Assembly: GCA_013433145.1 (NCBI GenBank)
Contig: CM024187.1
Span: forward strand, 20,077,826-20,141,825
Length of the DNA: 64,000 nt
Origin: Ascaris suum
Taxonomy: Eukaryota > Nematoda > Chromadorea > Rhabditida > Ascarididae
Direction of reading: 5' to 3'
Positions 23,237-35,259 of the stretch are shown here, piece by piece; the first letter of the stretch is position 1; each line of letters begins with the position of its first letter. The notes under the pieces were generated by a model. It was not told where the DNA came from, ran no database searches, and saw nothing but the letters and a program-made list of their open reading frames with translations. The position numbers and the translations under genes are program-made.

Positions 23237-26200
23237 TTAATTGGGAAAAGTGCTGATTACTTCGAACTTCACGACGATTCTTCGATAGTATTTCCGGAAT
23301 TTCCAACTGCTTCTAATGCACATTCGCAAAGTTCTCGATTCTTTTCTTGGGCTTGCTTCCTAGAAATTCCAAACTTTGTGAGGTGAAAGTAGGAAGGGCC
23401 CATAGATATGTGCGATTTAGATGCGTATTGCAATTTGCATGAAACGTTTTTAGCGTACCGATGCCGACGAGTTTCAAAAGCTAGATTTTACCTTGTGGAA
23501 GTGGCCATTCCTTCGTTCCATTTTCTGCACCAAACGAGTGGCGCCATCATCGGGTTTCGGTTGTGCAAACGCTGTGTTCGGCTCGTTCCCAATCGACGCG
23601 TTTGAATTACGTTCGCTTCCTGCTTTCGAACCAGAATTCGACGCACTAAAGCGTCCCTTCTAGATGACGGCATTGTAATGTTACTGTGTGATTCACCTCA
23701 CCAGACTTCTATGCGCCACGACATGTATCATGGTCTTGGTCTGTCTGTCTCTGTAGATTCCTATGCGTCACTGTGCTTGCTGAGTTCGTTTTAAACGTAT
23801 CCCGGAAAAATAAGAGCGTAAATGATGACCGGAAAGAATTTACCGGAAGCTCCCTCGAAAAGAACATCATTGTATGCTTTGTAAAGTCCAGGAACGTGTA
23901 AAAACAATGGAATATTTTAGAAAGCTTCGCGTTGTCGTTAAATGGAAAGGAAACGTCGTTAATTGCATAGTTCCTTGTCGAGATAACGTCATCATTTTTT
24001 TTAAACATGCACTTTTTTCTTACGGAATAATGCTTAAGGAAGAAATTGGACAGGGAAAAAATTGCTTTGGTCAGGAAGCACGAATCGACGAATGTGTTGT
24101 TGCCCACCTGTTGAGAGCGGCAGCGAGCCGATGTTGTCTTCTTATGCGTTCCTCCTCTTGTTTTTGCTTAAGAATCTTCAACGCTTCGTTTACGCCTTTC
24201 TCGAGTCTATCGAAATCGTCGAATATCCTCTCCAGAAGCCATTCAAATCCATCTTTTATAGCACCATCCATCGCATTACCCGTTCCTTGATTTGCACTAC
24301 AAACTTCCTGCAAACGTTTAATAGATTGCATCCTCATTCGTTGACATTATTTTCATTACGCATACACATTCACAACAAAAAGTGGACGATGAAAACAAAG
24401 GGAACTGCTAAACGTAACAAACCTTTCCAACATCAACCTGCAACCACTCGCATTTCATTTCAAAATATTGTGCGTAGTGATGCACATTCAATGAAAAACC
24501 AAAATTCATTTACTTGCACAAAACATATCGGCAATCATATTTCATTATACACTCACAATTTAAGAAACGCAGTAATTTTTTAAAAGGTTTGTGTTTCGAT
24601 TTTCGATCTCAAAAAATTGGGGGAATTTTTGTCTCAAAATTTTCAAACGATTGTCATCCGATTCGATCGGATTTATCTTGAAAGTGTGCTCGCGGCATTC
24701 TTTAATGATATCTACCCTTAAAAGCTCCAAAATTGAGGTTTTCGCTCTAAAGAAACCTGCTGAAATTGAAATTAGCATCAGTTTGTTTGAGAAAAAGCAA
24801 TGAAGTTCATACGTACTAAAAAGTGCACACATAAATTTGCGCATCGGTAAATCGTCAATATATACAATTAGAGATGCTATGATTGCTAGCTGAATTAATT
24901 GCGGCATTAACCAAATAAATTCAATAATAGAATAGATTAACAAATGAGATTAGATTATTCAAAAGCACTAGAAAATCGTGACGATTATTTTAATTGCCAA
25001 ATCGGTCGACAATTTTATGAATTTACCGATGGACAGCAGATCTCATTTGCCATGAAGATCACTCGTGCATTCGATAGCAACAAATAGAAAAAGATAGCAG
25101 TGTAGTTTTCTGCAATTGTCTATGCGGCTTTTTTTCTTTTTTTTGAGACACTGCATGTTTATTTCTTCTTTAATATTTAATGAGCTATTAATTAGGGATG
25201 AATTTCTTAGCTTCCAATCTTCTATGTATATGTGAAGAGACGAAAATAGATGGGGGTTTGAACGAATTACGAGTAGCAATTTACTGACTGCAAGCAATAA
25301 AGGACTATGATGCTTGATGTGAACGAGTTGTTGTATGCGAGTGAAATGCAACGCCTTTGAAGCACAACACATAGCCGAAACAAATTCGTCTAGTGTATGC
25401 AGTGGTAATGCAAAGGATTTTGACAGTCACAACGCATTAGGCCTGTGCAACGAAGAAAGGGGCTGCGAGGTTTTTTCTTTTCATTTGCGTTTCAAGAATT
25501 TTTCTTTTCGCTATTATTTCTTGTGAAGCAAACCCGCCTTAGTCATAATATTCATAAGCAAACTTGGGACAAAATTCATTTCCTCTTCACCTTCACCTGC
25601 TCGCCATAAACATGGTTTTTTGATGGCCTTCCCCCTTTAATATAGGCTCATTATTTTATCATTTCTAAAATAATAAACTTGCTCTCTTCGGTTAATCGTC
25701 AAACTTGTTTATTTGTTGTTTTTCCCCCCCCCCCCGGAAAACATTTAATGTTTATTCTGAATCGTTCTTATTCTCTCGTTTGAGGTGGACTTTGGAAAGT
25801 GTTTGTTATAAGCAAAACGCGATTACCGATTCTACTGAGAACATCATCAAGAAAGTCAAAGTTTTCGCAGGCACATCAGGAAAGCTGAACAACAACTCAC
25901 TACGAAGAAACTCATTTTTGAACAAACTAAATAATTCATCCATAAAGTTCCCATGATTTTTCACCTAACGACAGTTTTTCAATCGTAAATGAAACAAAAC
26001 CACCGAAAAAAAAATGCCAAAAGACGCCCATATGTAACTTTCATTTATAGTTTATCACGAGCAATGATCTATACGTAGACCTTTCCATCATGCTCATTTC
26101 TACTAAATTGCTTCACTTATTCATTAACATATCCTTCACTCACTTCATTAATTATGTCTTTATTCATTTTTGTGCACAGCAGTAACAACATACCAACCAA

Positions 26201-29200
26201 GATTTATTTATGCACAAATCTGGGACAGGAAATCTTTAAACGGTTTGGCCGAGTTTTGCAGACGGAAATCTTAGACCCAGAAAGCTGTCCAAGATTCATA
26301 AAAACTCGAACGGGTATACCTCCAAAAGTTTTACAGAATTACTGAACTCTGGCTTGGTTCCTACGAGAAAATTGCAACAAACCATACTGTGCAGTTACGT
26401 ATCTCAAGTTTAAGAATGTATACGTAAAAAATGCTAAATTTGACGGCTCTATTGATGGATTTTATGAAATAGCTTAACCAGCATAAGGCTTACCACCCTG
26501 ATTTGAGCTGTGTAAAGATTGGCCAAGTCATGAAGACAAAAGCGGTCGCTAAGCTGAATCTCGTCTATGCATCCACTGCGATCCTTCTTATTCACGAGTA
26601 CCAGAATCGGCTTTCCTCTCAGATTTTCATCGCTCATAACGTCTTTCAACACTTCACTGCTTTCATCAAGACGGCATTCGTCACTTCCGTCGATCACATA
26701 AATTAGACCAAATACCTTCAAAGTTACCATGTTCAATTATAACAGCACTCTGTAGCAAATTAAGAGATTTGAAACTCACGGATACTATCAGTAATCAGCG
26801 TTGCCGGCTACAGAATTTGCTAATTCGAAAGTACGGTAATCCTAATGTCGATAGTTCATCGAATTCCAGCGTACTGCCAATTAATAATGTTGCGTGCGAA
26901 TAAATAAATGGAGACAAAAATGAATCATAACCTACTAACGAATTTCTGCACCTATACGCTATGTGAGTGGTTCGGAAAAGATGAGTGATGTGTTCAAAAT
27001 TAGATTCTATACCTGCACCTTATAGGGAACATTGCATTTCACAAATTTCTCAGTAAATATTTATTCTGGAAAATATATGAGATTTACTTGTTTAAAATGC
27101 AGTGATATTATAGCTCTGTTAACAGCGATGCATCAACGACAGTTGAAAAGAGCTGAATTATTGTAATACTGAGATAGCTTTATGTGATGTTCAACAACAT
27201 AAATATGGTGGCTCTTCATAGCTACCTTACAGCTGAACATAAACGAAAGAATCTCTGACTAGGCAAAAATAATTTACTTGAATGAATCGTCGTCTAGTAC
27301 TTTGGATGTCTGCTCGAATCCATGCAAGCGCTAGAGGCTGAAGTAATCGATCTCTCTCTCTCATTGAACTGCACAATGTTACTCTCGATTAGCGGTTTAT
27401 AAAAAAAAACAAGGTGGTCATTTGGAACGAAAATTCACATCAGCAACAAACCTCTGGATAGTAGTTTTTCCAAATTGCTCGAATACGTTCGCCTCCACCA
27501 AGATCATAAGCAACGATGTCGGTCTTTTTGTATTTGAACTCCGATAGTGTGAAGCCATTAGTTGGCAAGACCCCCGTTATATCTTCTGAAATTAATACAC
27601 AACTCACTTTTTCAATAGAGTATCAAAGCGTCGAAGACTACAATTTGTAAACGAAATCGACGTTTTTCTATGATTATTTTGTGAAGTTTGCGAATTGCGA
27701 AAGCTTTGTAAACGAAATATGCATACGTATCTTCGACGATTAGCATGATAGGCATATTCAAATGTCTGACTAAGAAAAGGAGGCGAAGAAATTTTATATG
27801 CTAGTTGGTATTTCTTATTTTTTGGCATCTGTTATACGACTTATTTCAGGACTCCAAAAAAAGTCTCAACAGGATTGACAAAAGGAATTTGCGAAAAGTT
27901 TTCATGGAAATTGTAACAGGCTTCTATGACAAAATCAGATATCGTGAAAAGATATCAAAAAGAAATGAACTAGAAGTGCTTAAACAGTAGAACTTCTATT
28001 GAGTGGTCGCTTGTCATAAAGCAATAAATGGGAATTCATCATCCAGTGTGGAATCGAAGAGTACTGAGGGCAAATCTCTTCCATAAAAAGGGAAATTTTT
28101 ATTGGTTGATTTTCGAACTGAGAGGACTTGCACTACTTTCGAAAATACCAAAAAGTTAACTTTACAAGTAAATAATCCCAGAAATTCTATGATATTTCAA
28201 TTATTAGCAACTTATACTATATGATATTGTGATGGAGCAAAAATGTACTTTCAAAAAAGGATTAAAAAAAAACATTTTCTGCGCTATACACTAATATTAG
28301 AAAATTTAGACGCATATTTTCGGCACCATTTAATCAATACTTTTTCTTATCGTTATTTCTCTTATTTGGTTCGTTTATGAGATCAACAATTGCAATATTT
28401 GCATAATTACTGAATGAAAGAGATGGAAAAATATAGGTAAAAACATAAATCTGCTATTGTTTATTAAAAAAAAAATGGTGCACCTGAGGCAAGCGCCCTG
28501 ATGAATGTCGACTTACCCGCACCATCTATACCCAATACGCATAAATAGACTTTCCTAAAATAAATAAAATAAAATTCCTGCGAATTAATTAACTGGAATG
28601 CTGCTTTTAATACTAAAAAAAAAAATTCATTCAATGAGCTTTCTGCGCTCCGCATAATTTGCCAAAAATTGTGAAAACATCATATTTCAACATAATCGGA
28701 AATAATGCCATCGTAATGATCGCATACTGCAAATAATAACTAGACTAGCGAAATGATCTCATATCGATCGTTCAAAGGAGTATTTACCTAAAATGAATCG
28801 ACTTTCTTCGTTATATTCCTTGTCGTATGCAAATACTTCAGTAAGCGCTCATTAGCATATTGCATAAGATTATGTAAATATTTACGTTTATGTAAACTAA
28901 TTGAACTCTTATGAAAATAATATTTATTTTTCTTCTCAAATTTTCACTAAACATGGATAATGATGCAATTTAAAAAAATATCTGTGAAGTTTCTTTGATA
29001 TCCTTCTTCATCATTACGATCTACTTCAACGTAGTACAATATCGCACACAATACGAAAAATGCAATAATCGATTCAAATGAATTTGTTGCGAAAAATATT
29101 GAGGCAAAAAAAAAGTGAGATTGGTCCATATGTAATCTCATCTGAAACATTGAAACGCTTGCATTGATTTTAAAGATTGAAATGTATAAGTACAAGAAAT

Positions 29201-30275
29201 GAAACAAGAGTTTGTCTCCAAAAAAAAAAAAAAAAAAAAATGGATAATGAAAAAGTGGGAAAACAACTTAGCGAAATACGTAGAAAAAGAATAGGAATAG
29301 ATGAAAGTAGTGAAAAATATTAGGAGAACCTTAAAATAAGAACTTTTTCGATAACAGTACTCTTTATTATCTAGTTTCTGTTTATCATTTTAATGGAGCC
29401 TTTAAATAAATTGGGCATCCATACGAAATATGTCACCTGGAAAAAAACGACTGAACAGGTAATCCTGCAGTAACATAAAATTTCCAATGAAATTAGTGTA
29501 GTCTTCAAATGGGCTTCTTCTCGAAGATTTGGCTTCATTAGGGCTGACGACTAAAACGATTCAACAAAATCAAATAATGAATATAACTCGAAAGAATTAG
29601 TCAATTCATAAAAACCTTCGAGATTTCCTAAAGCATCCTTCCAGAAGGTGAAACAGGTGGATCAATACCTCAACGTATCTTACAACTTATATTATTGCCT
29701 AACGTGCACAATTAACATAATAATCTTAGTAGAATTATTTAACTGGAATAAATAAAGCAGTGAAAATACCCGCTTAAAATGCAACAGATTTAAGATGCGG
29801 AAACAGGAAACATGGAGAGAGACTAAGAAATGCGGAAGACAATCGGGTTTAGTTGGGAAGAGATTACCCAACAAAATGGCGTATTTTAGCACTACTCGGG
29901 AAGAATTTTCCCGGCTATGTAAACTGCATTGTGATATTGAGACATCAATATTAGAAATAAAAAAGAGATTTTCAAATTTAAAAAAAAAAACGATTTTTTT
30001 TTCCTATTTGAAAACATTTCGTTTTAGCAATAAAATTGTTTACTATAATAGTTTACGCGGTAACTTCAATTATCCACAATAATATCTCATCACTTCGATA
30101 GCGTACTTAACGAATGCACACTTTGTGATATCGTCATTGAATCGATATTAAGCAATAAAAATTTGCTAACTAAAAACGGAAATGCAATAAGAATCAAATC
30201 TACTGACTTGGTTTTCCTGAATGGCAGTCGGGTCTTCTTGGCGCGCGACTTAAATCCCCCCACGCAGTTTCCCAT
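23237..30275 (-). CDS. ARL13B: ARL13B-type small GTPase of cilia (8 exons; C-terminus uncertain)
   Basis: ARL13B is a ciliary-membrane GTPase that acts as exchange factor for ARL3 and is needed for axoneme structure and ciliary signalling. Coding exons: 30275-30208, 28554-28484, 27585-27452, 26715-26494, 24307-24108, 23750-23702, 23659-23492 and 23359-23237. Phases agree; this model gives 344 residues. The P-loop is GIDGAGKST (31-39), switch 2 is DLGGGERIRAIWKNYY (74-89), G4 is NKKD (133-136) and G5 is CSA (168-170). DLGGG in place of DxGGQ and the WKNYY motif identify the ARL13 subfamily, which lacks the catalytic Gln. The segment IKDGFEWLLERIFDDFDRLE and the Arg/Glu-rich coiled coil after it match the ARL13B post-GTPase helix. 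Exons 1-5 are secure. Exons 6-8 rest on splice sites and phase alone; an alternative last exon lies at 22194-22415. The N-terminus MGNCVGG is a predicted acylation signal. Confidence 0.9.
25724..25735. repeat. 12-nt C homopolymer
   Basis: Run of 12 cytosines inside the large intron 4 of the ARL13B gene. Confidence 0.9.
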
Positions 30276-30785
30276 ATTGGCGTAACGATTGGCTCGATTG
30301 AGTTGGCACATCGATGAAGTGCATATAGGGTTGCTATAGTAACCGGACGCTGAAATGGCCATCTTCGTTAAGTTTGATGATCGCGTTTTCGAAAGATTTG
30401 TAGTGAAGTTCGATGTAAATACGAATTTTTTTTTTTCTTCTAGAAAAACGAGAGAAATGTCAATAAGTGCGAGAATACACTAAGAAATGATGGAGAATAT
30501 GAGTGTTTCACCATATCTTCGATTATAAATGGCCTATGTGGGTTTTATTTTGAAAAAAACTCAACTGTAAACCACATAAAATAGAGAAATAAAGGCAATT
30601 ATTTGCTCAAATAAGATTTGATAAAAACGAATTATTGAATGATTGAATTTTATTTTAGATTTTTTGCATTCGTTAAAAATGTCTCTGAAATTTATGAAAA
30701 TATCTTTCTAAGAGATAAAATTTTTGAGAGAACTGCGGTCTTCTTAATATTCAAGCATATGATGCGAGAAAAATAATGACACATT

Positions 30786-30798
30786 GGGGGGGGGGGGG
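30786..30798. repeat. 13-nt G homopolymer
   Basis: Run of 13 guanines about 0.5 kb upstream of the ARL13B start codon. Confidence 0.9.
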
Positions 30799-31105
30799 AA
30801 AGAAAAAACAGTCAAGTTTGATTTACAATGTTTTAGAGCATTTTAATCTACTTTCTTCTTTGTTTTTTTTTTCTAGATATTTTCGTTCTCGTGTGGCATC
30901 CATGAACTGCTCTTGAGATACATCAAATTACAGCGTACCAAAGAAATGGATCAATAGCCCCATCCCACGAATATCCAACAGCATTCGGACTGCACTAACC
31001 TTTCGCGCACACCTTTGTAGCTCAGTAAGATCGGTTTATTTTCAAAAAAAAACTCGCAAAATCAATCACGACTTTCCCGCAACACGAGATATTTGGTATC
31101 CTTCA

Positions 31106-31164
31106 TTGTTCGACCGGTTGGCGACCGACCTGTTGTAGCCAAACATTACGGAACGGTCGAACAA
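31106..31164. repeat. Short inverted repeat
   Basis: TTGTTCGACCG at 31106-31116 is the exact reverse complement of CGGTCGAACAA at 31154-31164, giving an 11-bp stem with a 37-nt loop. It lies between the ARL13B start and an unassigned plus-strand ORF. It may be a chance hairpin. Confidence 0.5.
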
Positions 31165-31226
31165 CTGAAAAATTTGAACTAGTTTAAATTCGGATTTGTT
31201 CAAGCTCTGCCTTTAAATTAGGACGT

Positions 31227-31481
31227 TTGAGAGGCGAATTCGGCTTCGGTCTAAGCAACGGACTGCGAAGGGATGATGAAGTTTCGCGCCATAGCTGGTC
31301 GCTATTTCGTACCTCCGGTCGCCTGATTCGTCTCACAAGCCCTTCAAATAGACGAACGGATTCGGATTCCCTTATTGAGGTTCTAAGATTTCAAATGTTC
31401 GACAGTTCTCGATTCTCGAAGGACAACGAGGGCAAGGACAAGGACAATACTTCTTCCGTATCGCTTATTGTGCAAGATTGA
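31227..31481 (+). other. Unassigned plus-strand ORF, possible exon
   Basis: An 84-codon ORF (TTG start in this reading, and open a little further upstream) rich in Arg, Ser and Asp, with SRFSKDNEGKDKDNTSSVSL near its C-terminus. Composition is coding-like and GC is locally raised, but there is no ATG start and no recognisable domain. It could be an exon of a plus-strand gene divergent from ARL13B, or chance. Confidence 0.2.
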
Positions 31482-34400
31482 AAACTAGCTAATTAGCATT
31501 ATGCGATATGATCAATATTATACAATAGCACAATAATCAATATTTGATATTCTCTTTTGGGTTCATTGTTGTCGCATTTGGCTCATATTGGTTTACTACC
31601 ACGCTAACGCATACCTGCCATGCATTAAGATGGCACCATGCTAATGCATCTCCTTGTTGCATTTTCGAATCGATTCAATCTTCAGTCTCATTCGAAAAAT
31701 AGTTTTTCATTGTTTGTAGTTGCACTAGTGATGCGCTTTCCTTATGTTTTATTTATATTGCATCATTTTCTGACAATCATTCTAACACTTTAATTTTCCT
31801 ATTCATTCCTTCGATATGCTAGTTTTTTCTTCTTCTAAAGATCAAATTAGGTGATCTTATAGGTTAGCTAGTGGCTCTGCTTCAAGTACTCCATAACACA
31901 GACAACGTGTCGCAAAAAATTCTCATGCAATGCATTGTCACCGAATAGAACAGCTCTTTGATTTGTACGCTTTTACTAGGAGTGATTCACGACAAACGTA
32001 GCCATCAGTGTTAAGAGTCAGGAATACGAGTAGTACTAGAATTTATGGTGCCGAAAATCGAGACGTCTGATGTTCGGAAGTTCCACACGAATTTTTTTCA
32101 TGTGCCAACACTATGCATCAGTCACTCACCTCTAGAAGTGTAGTCTGTATCTTTGTTTTTCTTGAGCTCCACAATGATGTTGCTGAAGTCAGTTCTCTCT
32201 CGTTTTTACTTAGAAACCATATTTGAAAGAATTAACGCTGTTGCAAATGGTCGTTGTTCATAAAAGCACACATATTCTTCGACGCCTTGTCACTGCGAAT
32301 GTGCTCTATGAAATATGAGATAACTGTCAATAGTCTACAGAAAATGTACTCCTGTTAGCAATGGCCGAATGTATCGGTGAAATCACATAAATACTTATTG
32401 CACATTACCTACTTCACATCTAAGCAACGAGTTCTTGATGTGTATTCGTTACGTAAAGCTCGGCGGTTAAATTTATCGCAAATAAGCTCAGTTTATCCTG
32501 GACGACCCTTTCAACAAGGAAGCTCCTGGCGACAAATAAGTTCGAAGCTCAACCGTGACATCTCAAAAGACACGCTTAATTTGTCGTTCGCTTTGCAGCT
32601 GATTCAAAAATTTAAAATTGCGGGCGCTTCCAGGGGCTGCTGCACCTTGTCTCAGGCAATTTCACTGCGAAAATGGGGCTGCAGATATATCGGTATATGT
32701 CAGCCTTTTAATGTTCTTCTTAAGAAGTGCGTTCCATATTTCTCTTAAATTTGATATAGTCCTTCTTCCCTAAGAAGTTTACTCAGACTTTGCAAAAACA
32801 GGCTGAAAATTTTGCTGTTTAAGGCAAGGATTTGTGAAAATTGTTGTCTCAATCTCTTGGAGGTCCGGATGCAGAGCGATTTCTTGTCGTTCTTAACAGA
32901 TCCTCACTTAGATGGCATTAGAGCCCGATATCTTGATCTCTTCATCCACGCTTTCAATTTCTTGTCGCCAAAATTAGTCTTGACTTTATCATCCCTTTAT
33001 CGCTCGTCTTACTCTTCTATAATACAAACGCATGACTGAGAACATTGCCAGGTGGCAGAAAATTTCCATTACAATCTTACCTGAACAATTTTTAACTGCT
33101 TCACAGGCTTGAAAGATACAGCTACACTTTAAGCCTCAATAGATAATACGCCAAAGACGGCCTGCAACATAAAAATTTTGTCTTCACATCGTTGGAAAAA
33201 ATCGCCGGTCTTTTCTCTGTTATGACAGCCTAGTCGGCGATATACTTCGGAAATGCCAGCTTTTCTCGCGCGTGCATGCTTCGTGGAATGAAATTATCAA
33301 TTTTTTGACCGTGAAGAACTACATCGCGGAGTAGCATGGTCTGGATATTTTCGACTTGCGAGAGTTTTTAGACTATGAGCGAGAAGTTTTTTGGGAAACC
33401 TCTCGTGGGCGCAAAAAATTTCCATCATGGTAGAGGTCTCTTTGGAATTATGCATAGGCGCCTATCGCATATTTCAGTCAGTAAACTTCTTTACCGTGAG
33501 CCTTCCGCGTTTCCAAACCGATATTGATTTATTATTTTCCCATATGAACTTGTACTTCTCCATAAAAGTTTTGGCGAGAATATTGAATCAAATGGATTTA
33601 AATTAAATGATAGTTTAGAAGTACCTAAACTGCTTTGCGCTAGCATCAGCTTTGGTAATTTGCAAAAGAAGTTTTGGTGCTCCCGGCGTCACTAGGCCAC
33701 ACTTAGGGACGCGAAGTTTTTACTTCACAATTTTGTCGAAACTTGTCCGGGGACAACATACTGGATGCGAAAGACAACTTTGCTTTCTGCTAAAACATAT
33801 TTATAAATGGTGGTCGGCAAAACAAATATTGGTTTAGAATTCGAAAGCCGCATGAACCGCATGATCAGAGAGTTTCCTAACCTCACGAAAGACTTTCCGG
33901 CTGCCGATCTTTCCATCCCAGCACTTCGACGAGCAGGAAAATCACCGCTTCTACGGGAGGAATTCATCCGTTCAGTTTGCGTCATTTTTCTGCGGTTAGC
34001 ATTCCGTTTTCTTACGCCATTTTTTGAAGCACTTATGGAAATAAAAAGAACTAATTTTGCAGTTTAGGTGTTTCTTAAATTAAACTGTTCGACTTTATCA
34101 TAACTCGGGCTGCTAATTTGTGAAGCAGGGAACAGCATATGCCAAGGACGAAATGCAACTGGGCTAATTGACCGAAGGGGGGTGAAATACGACTTTAGAA
34201 TACACTTTAAAAGCCGACTTTTCGTTTTCCTTTACGGATGCGCTTTCTAGTTTGGTCGTGATTCTTCCGCAAAGTAACATTTCTTCGCCTGATTTTATTC
34301 CTGTTTTTTGGGAGGGGGAGTATAGTGGGAAGGTGTGTGAGGAGAAAGGGATGATGGTGAGGCGAAAGCGTTATAACTTCACAAAAGCCAGAAGAACTAC

Positions 34401-35119
34401 CTGCACCTACATACAATGATTCATTTTTATGAGAGGAAACATCTCTCTCGCTGTCTCGGGCGAAAAGTGTGGATTCAACGCTTTTTTTTATGAATCACTA
34501 TGAAGTGCGAAATGGCTGCTTGCATGCATGATGCCAAGCGCGCACACAGGGGCGAAAAAAGGATGTTGTACACATGCCATTGAAATGAAAGGCTTGGACC
34601 ACGCAAGTGGTTAAAAAACATGAAGACGATAATCGTTTGCAATGCAAGTGCATTACACTGGTTAGAAGGGGGATTTTATCGTTGATGAAGCCTTGGTAGC
34701 ATTGTGACAGTGTGGCATTGGTGTGGTGTGTCGCTGGAATGCGGCAGTCGCAGCTTGGGTGGTCTCTTTCACTCTCAGATTTACAAAGTTTCTGATGTCT
34801 ATGAACATCGTTTTCGCTTTTCTTTGTGAAAGTCGAATAACGGCCCTTCATGTTAAGCATTTTCCAAAAAAATGGAAAGTAATATGATGGCCATTGTACA
34901 TCTAGCTTTTTTCCTTCACTGCTGAAAACTATTTCGGTGAGCGCTACTGATGCACTTTGTACTTTGATGTTTCACTGTGTTGGTATGACAATTAATGATG
35001 TTGCAGGACGGGCGACAAAGGTGGACGTCTTTAACTGAGTATTTTTGCAAGCTCAGCAAACGTGAAATATGATGGAAAACAACTGAGAAAAGTATCAGTG
35101 ACTGGTGTATAAGCAGCCA

Positions 35120-35184
35120 GCGTATAATTTGGCTTATTTTATAAAACATTTTGACTTGCGTATAATTTGGCTTATTTATAAAAC
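35120..35184. repeat. Tandem duplication of a 27-nt unit
   Basis: GCGTATAATTTGGCTTATTT followed by TATAAAAC occurs at 35120-35147, and again with one base fewer at 35159-35184, separated by about 11 nt. It is a recent small direct duplication with no evident function. Confidence 0.75.
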
Positions 35185-35247
35185 GTTTCTGCACGATGAA
35201 AACCATGTGAAAAGTCATTACTGCTTCTGCTGATCACTTATTTTTTT

Positions 35248-35259
35248 CCCCCCCCCCCC
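35248..35259. repeat. 12-nt C homopolymer
   Basis: Run of 12 cytosines preceded by seven thymines in intergenic DNA. Confidence 0.9.

Larger units (their letters stand above)
30276..31180. other. Upstream region of ARL13B
   Basis: Should contain the ARL13B promoter. It is very AT-rich, with a G run at 30786-30798 and an inverted repeat at 31106-31164. No ciliary X-box could be identified with confidence by eye. Confidence 0.4.

Noticed and set aside
24062..24583. 173-codon plus-strand ORF
   Set aside because: It overlaps ARL13B exon 5 on the opposite strand, where the minus-strand translation has clear family motifs. The plus frame is an antisense shadow with low-complexity, Ser/His/Phe-rich composition.
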